The notes beneath the pieces were generated by a model, which searched no databases, was not told the origin of the DNA, and saw only the letters and a program-made list of their open reading frames with translations. From an uncultured Oscillospiraceae bacterium (GTDB lineage: Bacteria > Bacillota > Clostridia > Oscillospirales > Acutalibacteraceae): a DNA stretch of 13,567 bases. A program made the translations under genes and the position numbers. Positions 6,190 through 13,567 of the stretch are shown here, one piece after another; within the stretch, counting starts at the first letter, position 1, and each line of letters opens with the position of its first letter. The stretch spans positions 1 through 13,567 of the forward strand of contig USLV01000014.1 of assembly GCA_900555705.1 (NCBI GenBank), given 5' to 3'.

Positions 6190-6489
6190 ATTTGATCCCG
6201 ATCAAAAGGACGGGACCATTCAGGAAAATTCCTGATCCTCAATCACTTCCCCGTATGTGCCAAGCACTTATATGGGATGTCGCCCAAATTAAAAACTACA
6301 TTTCGTGCTGGATTTTTTCTTTTCGTGCGATACGACAGCTGAAATCGGCACGTATGCCTCAGCCGCTAACATGACAGATTATCACTGTGCCCCATCGTCT
6401 GTAAAATTGTCGATGGATGAAGGTGCTCCGACGGGAGAGCGTGGTTAGAAAGGCCGCCATATCGGTTATCTCACGTAACCGCACATGAC
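6190..6489. other. Intergenic region with no supported gene
   Basis: About 300 nt, AT-rich at first. It holds only small inverted repeats: TCAGGA-AAAT-TCCTGA just after the zinc-ribbon gene and CGGTTA/TAACCG at 6463-6481. No open frame here has a ribosome binding site. Confidence 0.6.
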
Positions 6490-6538
6490 AAAATACCCGC
6501 AGCAGTCTGATGTGTCCTCCGACTGCTGCGGGTGTTTT
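6490..6538. terminator. Strong bidirectional terminator
   Basis: A perfect 13-bp stem ACCCGCAGCAGTC (6495-6507) with its complement (6521-6533), extended by A/T pairs and one U-G to 6490 and 6538. The loop is 13 nt. Flanking AAAA and TTTT give a T tract on both strands. It probably ends the minus-strand dockerin transcript, and may also stop + strand read-through. Confidence 0.85.
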
Positions 6539-6547
6539 GTATGTTAT

Positions 6548-6622
6548 TTAGTCGCCCGCCGGAAAAGAATCGATCTTTTCCACTGCGTATTGCAGAATCA
6601 GGCAGGCCTCCGTCGTATCCAC
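6548..6622 (-). pseudogene. Remnant of the 3' end of a second dockerin gene
   Basis: Read on the minus strand, about 24 codons end in a stop at 6548-6550 and encode VDTTEACLILQYAVEK followed by IDSFPAGD. They match the last dockerin repeat of the 6749-9574 protein (VDTTDARLILQYAVEK, then IDSFPAEK). At the DNA level 60 of 75 positions are equal without gaps, offset by exactly 201 nt. The similarity stops abruptly beyond 6622, there is no calcium-loop start, and it is in a different frame from the intact gene. It is therefore a broken copy and not a second domain. Confidence 0.8.
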
Positions 6623-6748
6623 TGCGGGGGAATATCCCCACTCGCAAAAACGTTTTGCGTTTTTGCCTCCCCCTATAAAGGTAATACGCCTTTTGTGGAA
6701 GATGAGATATTCCTTGATCCTGCCATCGAGGAAACGCGCTTCAACCAG
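6623..6748. other. Spacer between dockerin remnant and intact gene
   Basis: No gene is supported. It contains two small inverted repeats: GGGG/CCCC around 6626-6639, and GCAAAAACG (6644-6652) with CGTTTTTGC (6658-6666). Neither is followed by a good T tract on the minus strand. Confidence 0.5.
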
Positions 6749-9574
6749 TTACTTCTCAGCCGGAAAAGAATCGATCTTCTCAACCGCATATTGCAGGATC
6801 AGGCGGGCATCGGTGGTATCGACTTTGCCGTCGTTGTTGACATCGGCAACAACGCGCTGCGTCTCATTCAGCGTAAGCTTCTCTACTGCATGCTGCAGCG
6901 CCAGCCGCGCATCGGTGGTATCCACCTTGCCGTCATTGTTGATATCGCCCAACCGACCGGCAGGTTCTGTCGTCTTTTCGGTCAATGCTGCCGTTGCATC
7001 CGTCAATGCCTTGACAGCTGCATCAATCGCCGCCTGCGTGGCCAACTCATCGTCTGCCACCGCCTTGGCCTCCTTCAGCGCCGCCTTATAGGCCGCTGTC
7101 GACTCGGCGGTATAACCGGAGAGATCCGTCACCTCTTCGTCCAGCGCCTCCTGCAGCGCGGTCTTATCGCCCGCAGCGGCGTAGGCACCCCATTTGCCCT
7201 CCTTCACCGTGCCATCCGCAAGCGTCGCCCGGACGGTATAGCCACGGAAATAGAGCGAGTTCTGCGCTCCCAGCAGTCCCATGCTGACCATCCAGTCATT
7301 GCTGCCGAGCAGCTGTTTCTCCCGCAAGACGACCAACTCGCTCCACTGGCCTCTGACAAGCTCATAATCCTCTTCCAGATGGCCGAAGCCGTTGTCATGC
7401 TCCGGAGCGGGGTTTACACTCTTGCAATAGCTCGGCGCACTCAGACCGTCTTTATCTGTAGTATTGAAATGCCACCAGTCGCCGGCAGGAGCCAGGCAGT
7501 CGAAATAATACGATACCCGAATTTCCAGCTTCTCCACGATTGTTCCGGCCTCTACGCCAAGAGCGAACGCCAGTCCGCCGCCGTTATAGCTGAAAGCACC
7601 CGTTTGCCCTTTTTCCCACATCAGACAGCGGTAACCATCATACTCCCCGATCGGAACGTTGCTTTCGGTCGGATCCATCATCGCACCGTCATTCACATCT
7701 CCGCCGCCGGGGATTTCGATCATCGGCAGCAGCGCATCGTAATAGAGCTGCGCCATCGCCTGATGTCCCACGTCGGTATAGTGCACACCGTCTTCCTTGC
7801 AGATATAGGCGTCCGGATCACTCACCAGCAGCGCACGCAGATCGGCGGTCGGCAGCCCGTATTTGGCCGCAACCGCCAGCTGAGCCGGCTGGATACTGTC
7901 CTTCATTCGCTGATCGTCTGTGCCCCAGGTCGCCATGGTGCAGTGGCCGCCGGTGCTGAGCAGTACAAGCGGATTGTTGCCCTGATGGATATAGGCGCTG
8001 ACCAGTTCGTCGTAATCCTTCTGGAACGTGCCAACCTTCCAGATATCCGGCTGAGAATCATTGCCGCCCATATCAATGATGACAACATCTGCTTTGTATG
8101 CGAGGCTTTCCTCATAATAGGTACTGCCAATATAGGACAGCGGCCGTCCCTTGGTCACCGAACAGCCGGGATAGCCGAAATTCTTGACTTCACAGTTGCT
8201 GCCGAGCAGCATCTTGAGAAATGCGGGATAGCTCGTACCCTTATCCGACGGCACATTGTTACCCCGGGTTGTGGACATACCGACACAGGCGATCTTCAGC
8301 GTCTTTCCATCGTCCGCGCCGCGGCGGTTCTGTGTAACGCCCCATTTCATGGTCCTGACCGTTCCGTCCGCCAACGTCGCTCTGATCTCAAATCCGCGGA
8401 TATAGAGGGAGTTGTCGGAGGACAGGCCGCCCACATTCACATACCAGTCGCTGCCGGCGCCGCCGAGCAGCTGCTCATCCCGCGAAACGGTCAGGGTTTC
8501 CCAGCTCCCCGGCTTCATGCCGTATTCTGTAAACTGCCCGTAGCCGTTGTCATGCGGCTTTTCCTCGGGAGCACCGACCGCTGGGGCACTCTGCCCGTTT
8601 TTGTCAGTCGTGTTGAAGTGCCACCAGTTATTGCCCTGCCCGCTGCCGTCCCAGAAATAAGAGACATCGATGGTCAGGTTCTGCACCACTGTCCCCTTTT
8701 CAATCCCCAACTGGGACGCCAGCATGCCGCTGGTATAGTTGAAATTGCCGGTCGTGCCGTTTTTCCACTGCATAACCGTATAGCCATCGTATTCGCCATA
8801 GAAATCGCCGATGCTGGCGACCGGACGGCAGGGGACATTCTCGCTGCCCGCCGGGACCAGCTCCAGCTTCTTCATATTCTCCGCTACAATCTCTGCCATA
8901 AACTGATAGCCGGCGCTGTTCGGATGCACGCCGTCACTATACAGCTCACCGCGGCCGGTGGTCGGGGTGTGCAGGTCAATGGTTTTGAGACCGTATTTAT
9001 CCGCAACCTTTTGATAAATCGGCAGGATCTGATTGATCGTGATATCCTCGGTGATGGTGAACTCCGTGTTGCGTACCCACGGATCCTTGATCAGGATCAC
9101 CTGCGCGCCCTGATCGCGATAGGAGTTGACAAGCGCCTCATAGTCCTCCTCAAAGGTATTGTTTCCGTCCCGCCAGTTGATCGGTTTGGCATCGTTGACG
9201 CCCAGCATAATCAACACAATATCCGCGTCATACTCCAGACTGGACCGATATTCCGGCGTAAGGGTATAGGCCAGCTTCTGTTTGCGTTCGGTATCGTTCC
9301 ATTCGGTGCCGTCGCGCAGCACCGTGCGGCTGTCGACGCCGAAATTGCGCACCTCACAAAGCCCGCCCAACAGCAGCTGGAGATCCGAAGGCCAGGAGGT
9401 GCCGTCCGCTGCGCCCGCTCCCCGCACCGTGCTTGCGCCGATACAGGCAATCTTCACCACATCTGTCCCGGCCGCCTTGTCGCTCTTTGCCGCAGACATT
9501 GGCAGTGTTCCCGCACCCACCGTCATCAGGAGAGACGACAGCAGCGCCACGCCACGCCGAAAAGGTTGCTTCAC
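6749..9574 (-). CDS. Secreted double SGNH-hydrolase protein with dockerin
   Basis: A 941-aa protein starting at GTG 9574, which has AAAGGAG 8 nt upstream. A signal peptide covers about residues 1-29. It holds two similar units, each an SGNH/GDSL-type hydrolase followed by a beta-rich module. Unit 1 has GAS at 46-48, GVND at 125-128 and DGVH at 214-217. Unit 2 has GMS at 432-434, GGND at 503-506 and DGVH at 595-598. So the Ser, Gly/Asn and Asp-His blocks exist in both. The beta modules (about 261-413 and 644-796) share WWHFNTTDK and RATLADGTV. A FIVAR-like helical segment (about 804-867) leads to a type I dockerin with two calcium-binding repeats (NNDGKVDTTDARL twice). Role: a cellulosome-bound carbohydrate esterase is likely; the substrate is unknown. 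Its own promoter lies at 9613-9642. Confidence 0.9.
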   Translation of the reverse strand: MKQPFRRGVALLSSLLMTVGAGTLPMSAAKSDKAAGTDVVKIACIGASTVRGAGAADGTSWPSDLQLLLGGLCEVRNFGVDSRTVLRDGTEWNDTERKQKLAYTLTPEYRSSLEYDADIVLIMLGVNDAKPINWRDGNNTFEEDYEALVNSYRDQGAQVILIKDPWVRNTEFTITEDITINQILPIYQKVADKYGLKTIDLHTPTTGRGELYSDGVHPNSAGYQFMAEIVAENMKKLELVPAGSENVPCRPVASIGDFYGEYDGYTVMQWKNGTTGNFNYTSGMLASQLGIEKGTVVQNLTIDVSYFWDGSGQGNNWWHFNTTDKNGQSAPAVGAPEEKPHDNGYGQFTEYGMKPGSWETLTVSRDEQLLGGAGSDWYVNVGGLSSDNSLYIRGFEIRATLADGTVRTMKWGVTQNRRGADDGKTLKIACVGMSTTRGNNVPSDKGTSYPAFLKMLLGSNCEVKNFGYPGCSVTKGRPLSYIGSTYYEESLAYKADVVIIDMGGNDSQPDIWKVGTFQKDYDELVSAYIHQGNNPLVLLSTGGHCTMATWGTDDQRMKDSIQPAQLAVAAKYGLPTADLRALLVSDPDAYICKEDGVHYTDVGHQAMAQLYYDALLPMIEIPGGGDVNDGAMMDPTESNVPIGEYDGYRCLMWEKGQTGAFSYNGGGLAFALGVEAGTIVEKLEIRVSYYFDCLAPAGDWWHFNTTDKDGLSAPSYCKSVNPAPEHDNGFGHLEEDYELVRGQWSELVVLREKQLLGSNDWMVSMGLLGAQNSLYFRGYTVRATLADGTVKEGKWGAYAAAGDKTALQEALDEEVTDLSGYTAESTAAYKAALKEAKAVADDELATQAAIDAAVKALTDATAALTEKTTEPAGRLGDINNDGKVDTTDARLALQHAVEKLTLNETQRVVADVNNDGKVDTTDARLILQYAVEKIDSFPAEK

Positions 9575-9612
9575 ACAAATCACTCCTTTGATACATAAAG
9601 ATTTCCAGATAT

Positions 9613-9642
9613 ATTATACCATTGTTTTCCACACTGCGTCAA
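9613..9642 (-). promoter_or_regulatory. Promoter of the dockerin/SGNH gene
   Basis: On the minus strand TTGACG (9642-9637), an 18-nt spacer and TATAAT (9618-9613). The leader is about 30 nt to GTG 9574. Confidence 0.75.
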
Positions 9643-9730
9643 TGGTACATGTCGGCCAGAAGTTACATCTTGCGTACAAACTTTTCAATCTGTTTTTGGG
9701 TTATCTGTCCAACCCGATTTGGAAACCATG

Positions 9731-9759
9731 TTGACATCGTGGGTGAAAATCCGTATGAT
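9731..9759 (+). promoter_or_regulatory. SigA-type promoter of the sigma-fusion gene
   Basis: TTGACA at 9731-9736, 17 nt, TATGAT at 9754-9759. The start is near 9766, giving a short leader. The gene thus appears to be transcribed by the housekeeping holoenzyme. A separate autoregulatory ECF promoter was not recognised. Confidence 0.8.
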
Positions 9760-9789
9760 AGAAAATAGATTTTTCCGCCGGAGGATATG

Positions 9790-11991
9790 ATGGAGAACAA
9801 GGAGCAAATGCCGCCGCTGGACGGTCATATTTTTCCCGCCGGTCTGCCGGCTGAACGGCAGCCTCTGGATATCGAGACTGTCCGGCAGGCCATGCAGGGC
9901 GACAAGGATGCCTTTACCGCGCTTTTCCTGCAAACCTTTCGGCCGATGTACTATGTGGCCAGGCGATTTTTACAGCGGGATGAGGATATTTACGATGCCC
10001 TGCAAAATGGCTACGCCAGGGCCTATCAGTATCTGTCCCGTTTGCAGGCGCCGGAGGCCTTTTTCAGCTGGCTGAAAAAGATAGTGGAAAACGCCGCCCG
10101 GGACATCCGCGCCGAGCTGCTTGGACAGGAGCTTGTCCAGGAAAAGCTCGAGGAAGCGCAGGGTGGTGCAACCGCAGACCATACCGACGCGGCGGAGCGG
10201 CAGTTGGATATACAGGAGGCGCTGGACCGGCTGGATCCCCGGCAGGTCGAGGTGCTCACCCTCCATTACTACGACGGCATGAAGCTGTCGGAAATTGCCC
10301 GGATGCTGGGAGAGCCGCCGAGCACTGTGCGCAGCCGTCTGGCGGCGGCCAAAAAGACGCTGACCGCGCAGCTGAAGAGCAAAGGCATCGACAAGTCGGT
10401 GTACGGCGGCAGCATCTCCGCCATGATCGCGGTTTCGCTCCGTTCACTGATCGGCACCGATATTCTCAGCGCCGCCACTGCCCAGCAGATGCTGGACGAT
10501 ATTCTCTGCGATCGTCGGGGTCACCTCGGCCCCGCTGCCTATAAGCTGCTGGAGGCGCAGCGAAACCGGACCATTTTCCGGGCGGTTTCGCTGCTCATGT
10601 CGCTGACGGTCGCTGTCACCTGCCTGACAGTGGTTGTGCTGAACGGGATTCCCTGGAAAACAGCGCCGACCGTCGCCCGTTTCGAACCGACGATATCCCG
10701 GACAGACGCTGCGGCAACCGCCGCTACCACCATTTCCCCCACCAATACGGTCGATGAAACCGGCGTTCCGCCTCTCTCCACATCGACCACCGTCCCGGAG
10801 GGAGATGCCGGGGAACGGAGCGGGACCGATACTGCTCCATTCCCCGGGACGTCCGGTCTGCATAGCGGGACGTCCGGAACAGGCACCGCCATCCCTTTCG
10901 ACGGAGAAGTCCCCGGGCGTTCGACAAAACCGACCACTGTTGAAATAACAGGCGGCGAAACCACGCCCACTGTCACTGTGCCGCCCGCCGTTTTTCAGCC
11001 GGACTATCGTCCCGGCCGGGCCAATACCGTCATGCGCAATCCGGTCTGGCGGGCGGTGCTGCACAATCGGGGAGTGGAATATCTCGATTGGCAGGACGAA
11101 TGGGTCTATTCCAGCCACGGTTATAAATTCCGCCGCGACGGCACCAGCGGCAAAATTCCCTACAACGCCACAGGGGAACTGCTGATCGATCCCGTCGTAT
11201 GGGGCGACTGGATCTACTATGAGATGGACGGGCACAAGCAGATAAAGCGCGTCCGAACCGACGGCGGCTGTGTCGAGACCATTGTGGAGGTCTCCGGCCG
11301 TCAGGAGATTATCGGCTTTATTCTGCGGGACAACCAGCTGATCTACGCCGTCTGGGAAGCGGACGGCTTCGGCGTCTCCCACTATCGCTATCGTAGCTAT
11401 TCGCTCGCAACCGGCGAGGATCAGGGGCTGTCGCTCAATGGAAATTTCGGATTTTATCAGCAGCTCCCGGTCGGAGACTGGTTTTTCGATACCTTCGGCT
11501 TTTATGCCTGCGCGTTCGGTCGGGAGGGGCAGTATGTCCTGAAGACGCTGCCGGATACCACCGGAAATGACTGGCACGGCGTGCGGGACGACAACGGGTA
11601 TTTCCCGGCATTTATGCTGGGAGACCAGCTTTATACCTCGACCGGGCACTGTATCGATTTCTCCGGGGAAATGCCGACGGCCCGGCTGGCTGTATCTCTC
11701 AACGGACTGCCGCCGGAGGAGAGGACGGCCTTCCGCGTTGAATTTGTCGACGAGACGACGGGACGGCTGGCCGTAACACTCTATGACAAGACGGGGGTCT
11801 ATCCCCGCTCCATGCGTTGGTATTCCGAACAGAGCGGCTGGGGAAAGGCGCTGCCCGCCTGTCTCCTGCGGAATACGAAGTACCAGACCTATCAGACCAG
11901 CGGAGACGGCTGGGTCTTTTCGACAAAAGCGGACGGCACCTGGTTCTCCTGCCGGATGGACGGCTCCGACTATCGGGAATACACCTTCTAA
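9790..11991 (+). CDS. ECF-type sigma factor fused to a TM segment and an extracellular DUF5050-like domain
   Basis: A 733-aa protein. Residues about 30-110 are sigma region 2 (AFTALFLQTFRPMYYVARRF, then YDALQNGYARAYQYL). About 138-195 are region 4 (LDRLDPRQVEVLTLHYYDG, then LSEIARMLGEPPSTVRSRL). One hydrophobic helix at about 263-285 follows, then a Thr/Ser/Pro linker (about 300-400). The remaining 330 residues are rich in Trp/Tyr/Gly/Asp strands (GDWIYYEMDG, GTWFSCRMDGSDYREYTF) like DUF5050/propeller repeats. The sigma part would be inside and the C-terminal part outside the membrane. ATG 9790 is chosen over 9787 because GGAGG then lies 5 nt away. No separate anti-sigma gene is adjacent. The obvious reading is a one-protein signal sensor and transcription factor; how it is released, if at all, is unknown. 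Confidence 0.88.
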   Translation: MENKEQMPPLDGHIFPAGLPAERQPLDIETVRQAMQGDKDAFTALFLQTFRPMYYVARRFLQRDEDIYDALQNGYARAYQYLSRLQAPEAFFSWLKKIVENAARDIRAELLGQELVQEKLEEAQGGATADHTDAAERQLDIQEALDRLDPRQVEVLTLHYYDGMKLSEIARMLGEPPSTVRSRLAAAKKTLTAQLKSKGIDKSVYGGSISAMIAVSLRSLIGTDILSAATAQQMLDDILCDRRGHLGPAAYKLLEAQRNRTIFRAVSLLMSLTVAVTCLTVVVLNGIPWKTAPTVARFEPTISRTDAAATAATTISPTNTVDETGVPPLSTSTTVPEGDAGERSGTDTAPFPGTSGLHSGTSGTGTAIPFDGEVPGRSTKPTTVEITGGETTPTVTVPPAVFQPDYRPGRANTVMRNPVWRAVLHNRGVEYLDWQDEWVYSSHGYKFRRDGTSGKIPYNATGELLIDPVVWGDWIYYEMDGHKQIKRVRTDGGCVETIVEVSGRQEIIGFILRDNQLIYAVWEADGFGVSHYRYRSYSLATGEDQGLSLNGNFGFYQQLPVGDWFFDTFGFYACAFGREGQYVLKTLPDTTGNDWHGVRDDNGYFPAFMLGDQLYTSTGHCIDFSGEMPTARLAVSLNGLPPEERTAFRVEFVDETTGRLAVTLYDKTGVYPRSMRWYSEQSGWGKALPACLLRNTKYQTYQTSGDGWVFSTKADGTWFSCRMDGSDYREYTF

Positions 11992-11998
11992 ATAAACG

Positions 11999-12037
11999 GC
12001 AGGGCGGCGAGTGTTCCACTCGCCGCCCTGCTTTTTT
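11999..12037. terminator. Strong terminator between convergent genes
   Basis: A perfect 15-bp stem (11999-12013 with 12017-12031), loop TTC, then T6 at 12032-12037. It ends the sigma-fusion gene. The T tract touches the stop codon of the minus-strand GH52 gene, for which the T run on the other strand is weaker. Confidence 0.92.
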
Positions 12038-13567
12038 CAGATATCCTGCATCCAGAAGGCCGCCGTTATGATCCGGGGATAATAGCAACCGCCGATCACC
12101 TGCCGCTTGTCGACCAGAACCTGGTCGGAAATCGTCAGCCGCTCTGCGCAGACCTGACACCAGTGCAGCATCTCCGCGACAGGCGCCTCGGGGATTTCCA
12201 TTTCCAAAACCTCCCCCATCACGAACAGCGACAGCGCCACCTTGGAGACAAAGGTATTGTTGCTGGTGCTGCTCATCCGCAGGCCGCCCGTCTCCTCCTC
12301 GGCACAGGCGCCGCTTTGCAGACAGGCGCGGGCATGACGGCACAGCAGCTCCCGCAGCCGTTCCGACAGTCTGTCCGTCATGCCGAGCAGCGCCACCACC
12401 CCCAGCGGCTCGACCGCACCCAGCACGAGGCTATCCACCGAATCATAGAGATTGGCCCGCAGACAATCCCGCTTTGCATCGTAAAACCGCTCGAGTGCCT
12501 GTTCCGCTTTCTGACGCATGTCCGCTGCGCGGGCGGCGGCAGCCGTTTCGCCGGTGCGGGAGAGGAACTCCCCAAGCAGCATCAGCGCGGCAACCGTCTT
12601 TGTCTGGATATAGACGCTCCCGCGCGAGTCCATCAGCGAGTGATCCAACGCGTCGTAGGTGGTGCTCTCCTTCCCCTGCGGACCGCAGCGGGTGCTCTGT
12701 GCCTTGAGAACGCCGTCCCGCCGCTCCGGCGACGCATCGTCCCGATTCTCGAGGCTCTCGAGCAGTGCAATCGCTGTCTCCCGCCGCGCCTGCATCCAAT
12801 CGTCATCGCCGGTATAGAGACCGTAAGCCGCGAGCACGCAGACACCGTTCAGCAGCTCCTCCGTCGTCATATAGAGATAGCAGCCGTCCTTCGGCGTCGT
12901 CTCCCGCTCATAGCCGCTGTAGCCTGCCGGCGAATAGGTAAAATAGTTGCCCATGTCATGGGTAAAGGTCAGGCCGCCGGGGAATTCCTCGCCCGGGCGA
13001 TCGGCAAACCGGACGGTATCGCGATAGGAATAGCGCTCAATATAGAGGTCGATGATATTCCGGACCACCCACGGGTTCTGCTTCAGCTCCCAGGCCAGGT
13101 GGTCGACGGCAAGATCCATCGTATTGCGCCAGACATAGGCGCCCTCTCCGACATTGTAATACACCCGGCCGCTCTCATCGCACAACAGCTGGGTCGAGGC
13201 GGCATAGCCCCGCACCGCCTGTGAGAACAGGACGTATTGCCAGTCCTCCGCGAACCGTGCCCGCCAGGCCTCATCCTGTGCGCGGCAATGAGCCGTCAGC
13301 TCAGCCGCGCGGCCGAGCAGGGAGCGGCAGACCGCCGCAGCCGAATCAAAACAGCGCGTGTAGTAATACCGCGTGGCAATTCCGTTGCTGCCCGCACCCT
13401 CTTTATAAAAGCCGAAGGCAGCCGTCAGCACCGCCCTCTCGCCCGGTTCCACCCGGATGAAGAGCGGTACGGCCCAGAAGATGGTGCTGAATATGATCAC
13501 GACCTCCACGATGATCAAGCTTGGCCGGGTGAAGGGGAACCGGATGGTGAACATGCAACTGACCAAC
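12037..13567 (-). CDS. GH52-family glycoside hydrolase, C-terminal part (probable beta-xylosidase)
   Basis: Open to the window edge; about 509 residues are visible and the N-terminal part (perhaps 200 residues, by family length) is missing. The text fits glycoside hydrolase family 52: YYNVGEGAYVWRNTMDLAVD, NPWVVRNIIDLYIERYSYRD, FPGGLTFTHDMGNYF, AGYSGYE, CYLYMTTEELLNGVC and TTYDALDHSL. Known GH52 enzymes are retaining beta-xylosidases that cut xylose from xylo-oligosaccharides. From memory of the family, the nucleophile is the Glu of the VGEGxY segment, and the acid/base is an Asp about 160 residues later, fitting the TTYDALDHSL segment. No signal peptide can be judged because the start is outside. 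It is convergent with the sigma-fusion gene. Together with the dockerin esterase it suggests hemicellulose use. Confidence 0.8.
   Translation of the reverse strand, partial: LVSCMFTIRFPFTRPSLIIVEVVIIFSTIFWAVPLFIRVEPGERAVLTAAFGFYKEGAGSNGIATRYYYTRCFDSAAAVCRSLLGRAAELTAHCRAQDEAWRARFAEDWQYVLFSQAVRGYAASTQLLCDESGRVYYNVGEGAYVWRNTMDLAVDHLAWELKQNPWVVRNIIDLYIERYSYRDTVRFADRPGEEFPGGLTFTHDMGNYFTYSPAGYSGYERETTPKDGCYLYMTTEELLNGVCVLAAYGLYTGDDDWMQARRETAIALLESLENRDDASPERRDGVLKAQSTRCGPQGKESTTYDALDHSLMDSRGSVYIQTKTVAALMLLGEFLSRTGETAAAARAADMRQKAEQALERFYDAKRDCLRANLYDSVDSLVLGAVEPLGVVALLGMTDRLSERLRELLCRHARACLQSGACAEEETGGLRMSSTSNNTFVSKVALSLFVMGEVLEMEIPEAPVAEMLHWCQVCAERLTISDQVLVDKRQVIGGCYYPRIITAAFWMQDI

Noticed and set aside
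6644..6666. 9-bp inverted repeat GCAAAAACG/CGTTTTTGC as terminator of the SGNH gene
   Set aside because: It is AT-rich with no following T tract on the minus strand; the hairpin at 6490-6538 is a far better terminator.
6485..9598. A + strand open frame of 1037 codons opposite the dockerin/SGNH gene
   Set aside because: It has no ribosome binding site, is rich in Arg/His/Ile in a way typical of antisense frames, and matches no family that I know. The minus strand has a signal peptide, two SGNH domains, a dockerin, a promoter and a ribosome site. The frame is open because of codon bias on the other strand.
10444..11649. 401-codon minus-strand frame opposite the sigma-fusion gene
   Set aside because: Shadow frame; the + strand carries clear sigma regions and a TM helix.
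12163..13224. 353-codon + strand frame opposite the GH52 gene
   Set aside because: Shadow frame rich in His/Arg/Gln with no ribosome site; the minus strand has GH52 motifs.

Overview
The window looks like a chromosomal segment of a Gram-positive anaerobic Clostridia bacterium, most likely an Oscillospiraceae/Ruminococcaceae plant-fibre degrader (inference). The signs are strong AGGAGG-type ribosome binding sites, several TTGACA-17-TATAAT promoters, a type I dockerin on a secreted esterase-like protein, a GH52-type glycosidase, and the CotH/VTC/DUF4956 gene set. By eye most of it is GC-rich; about 5160-6480 is clearly more AT-rich. No CRISPR array, transposase, integrase or rRNA gene was seen.

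Layout. 1-77 (-): start of an unrecognised gene. 318-4120 (+): one promoter, a structured leader of about 150 nt, then a tight three-gene operon (CotH-family lipoprotein, VTC/polyphosphate-polymerase-domain protein, DUF4956 membrane protein) ending at a strong terminator. 4120-6189: two look-alike regulatory modules, each a small XRE repressor-type gene (-) divergent from a consensus promoter overlaid by tandem dyads. The first drives a small Mor-like DNA-binding protein (TTG start), the second a zinc-ribbon/TM/DUF5067-like protein. A tRNA-Pro(CGG) with its own promoter and terminator lies between them. 6190-6748: non-coding sequence, a bidirectional terminator and a short remnant of a second dockerin gene. 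6749-9574 (-): a large secreted protein with two SGNH-hydrolase units, a FIVAR-like helical segment and a dockerin. 9731-12037 (+): an ECF-type sigma factor fused to a transmembrane segment and an extracellular DUF5050-like domain. 12037-13567 (-): the C-terminal part of a GH52-family protein (probably beta-xylosidase), cut by the window edge.

How the parts may work together (inference). The dockerin esterase and the GH52 enzyme fit xylan or other hemicellulose breakdown, and the membrane-tethered sigma factor between them could sense something outside the cell. The CotH/VTC/DUF4956 operon looks like a cell-surface phosphotransfer or polyphosphate-related system. The most unusual observations are the duplicated tandem-operator design in front of the two XRE-controlled genes, and the single-chain sigma factor with its own membrane anchor and external domain.
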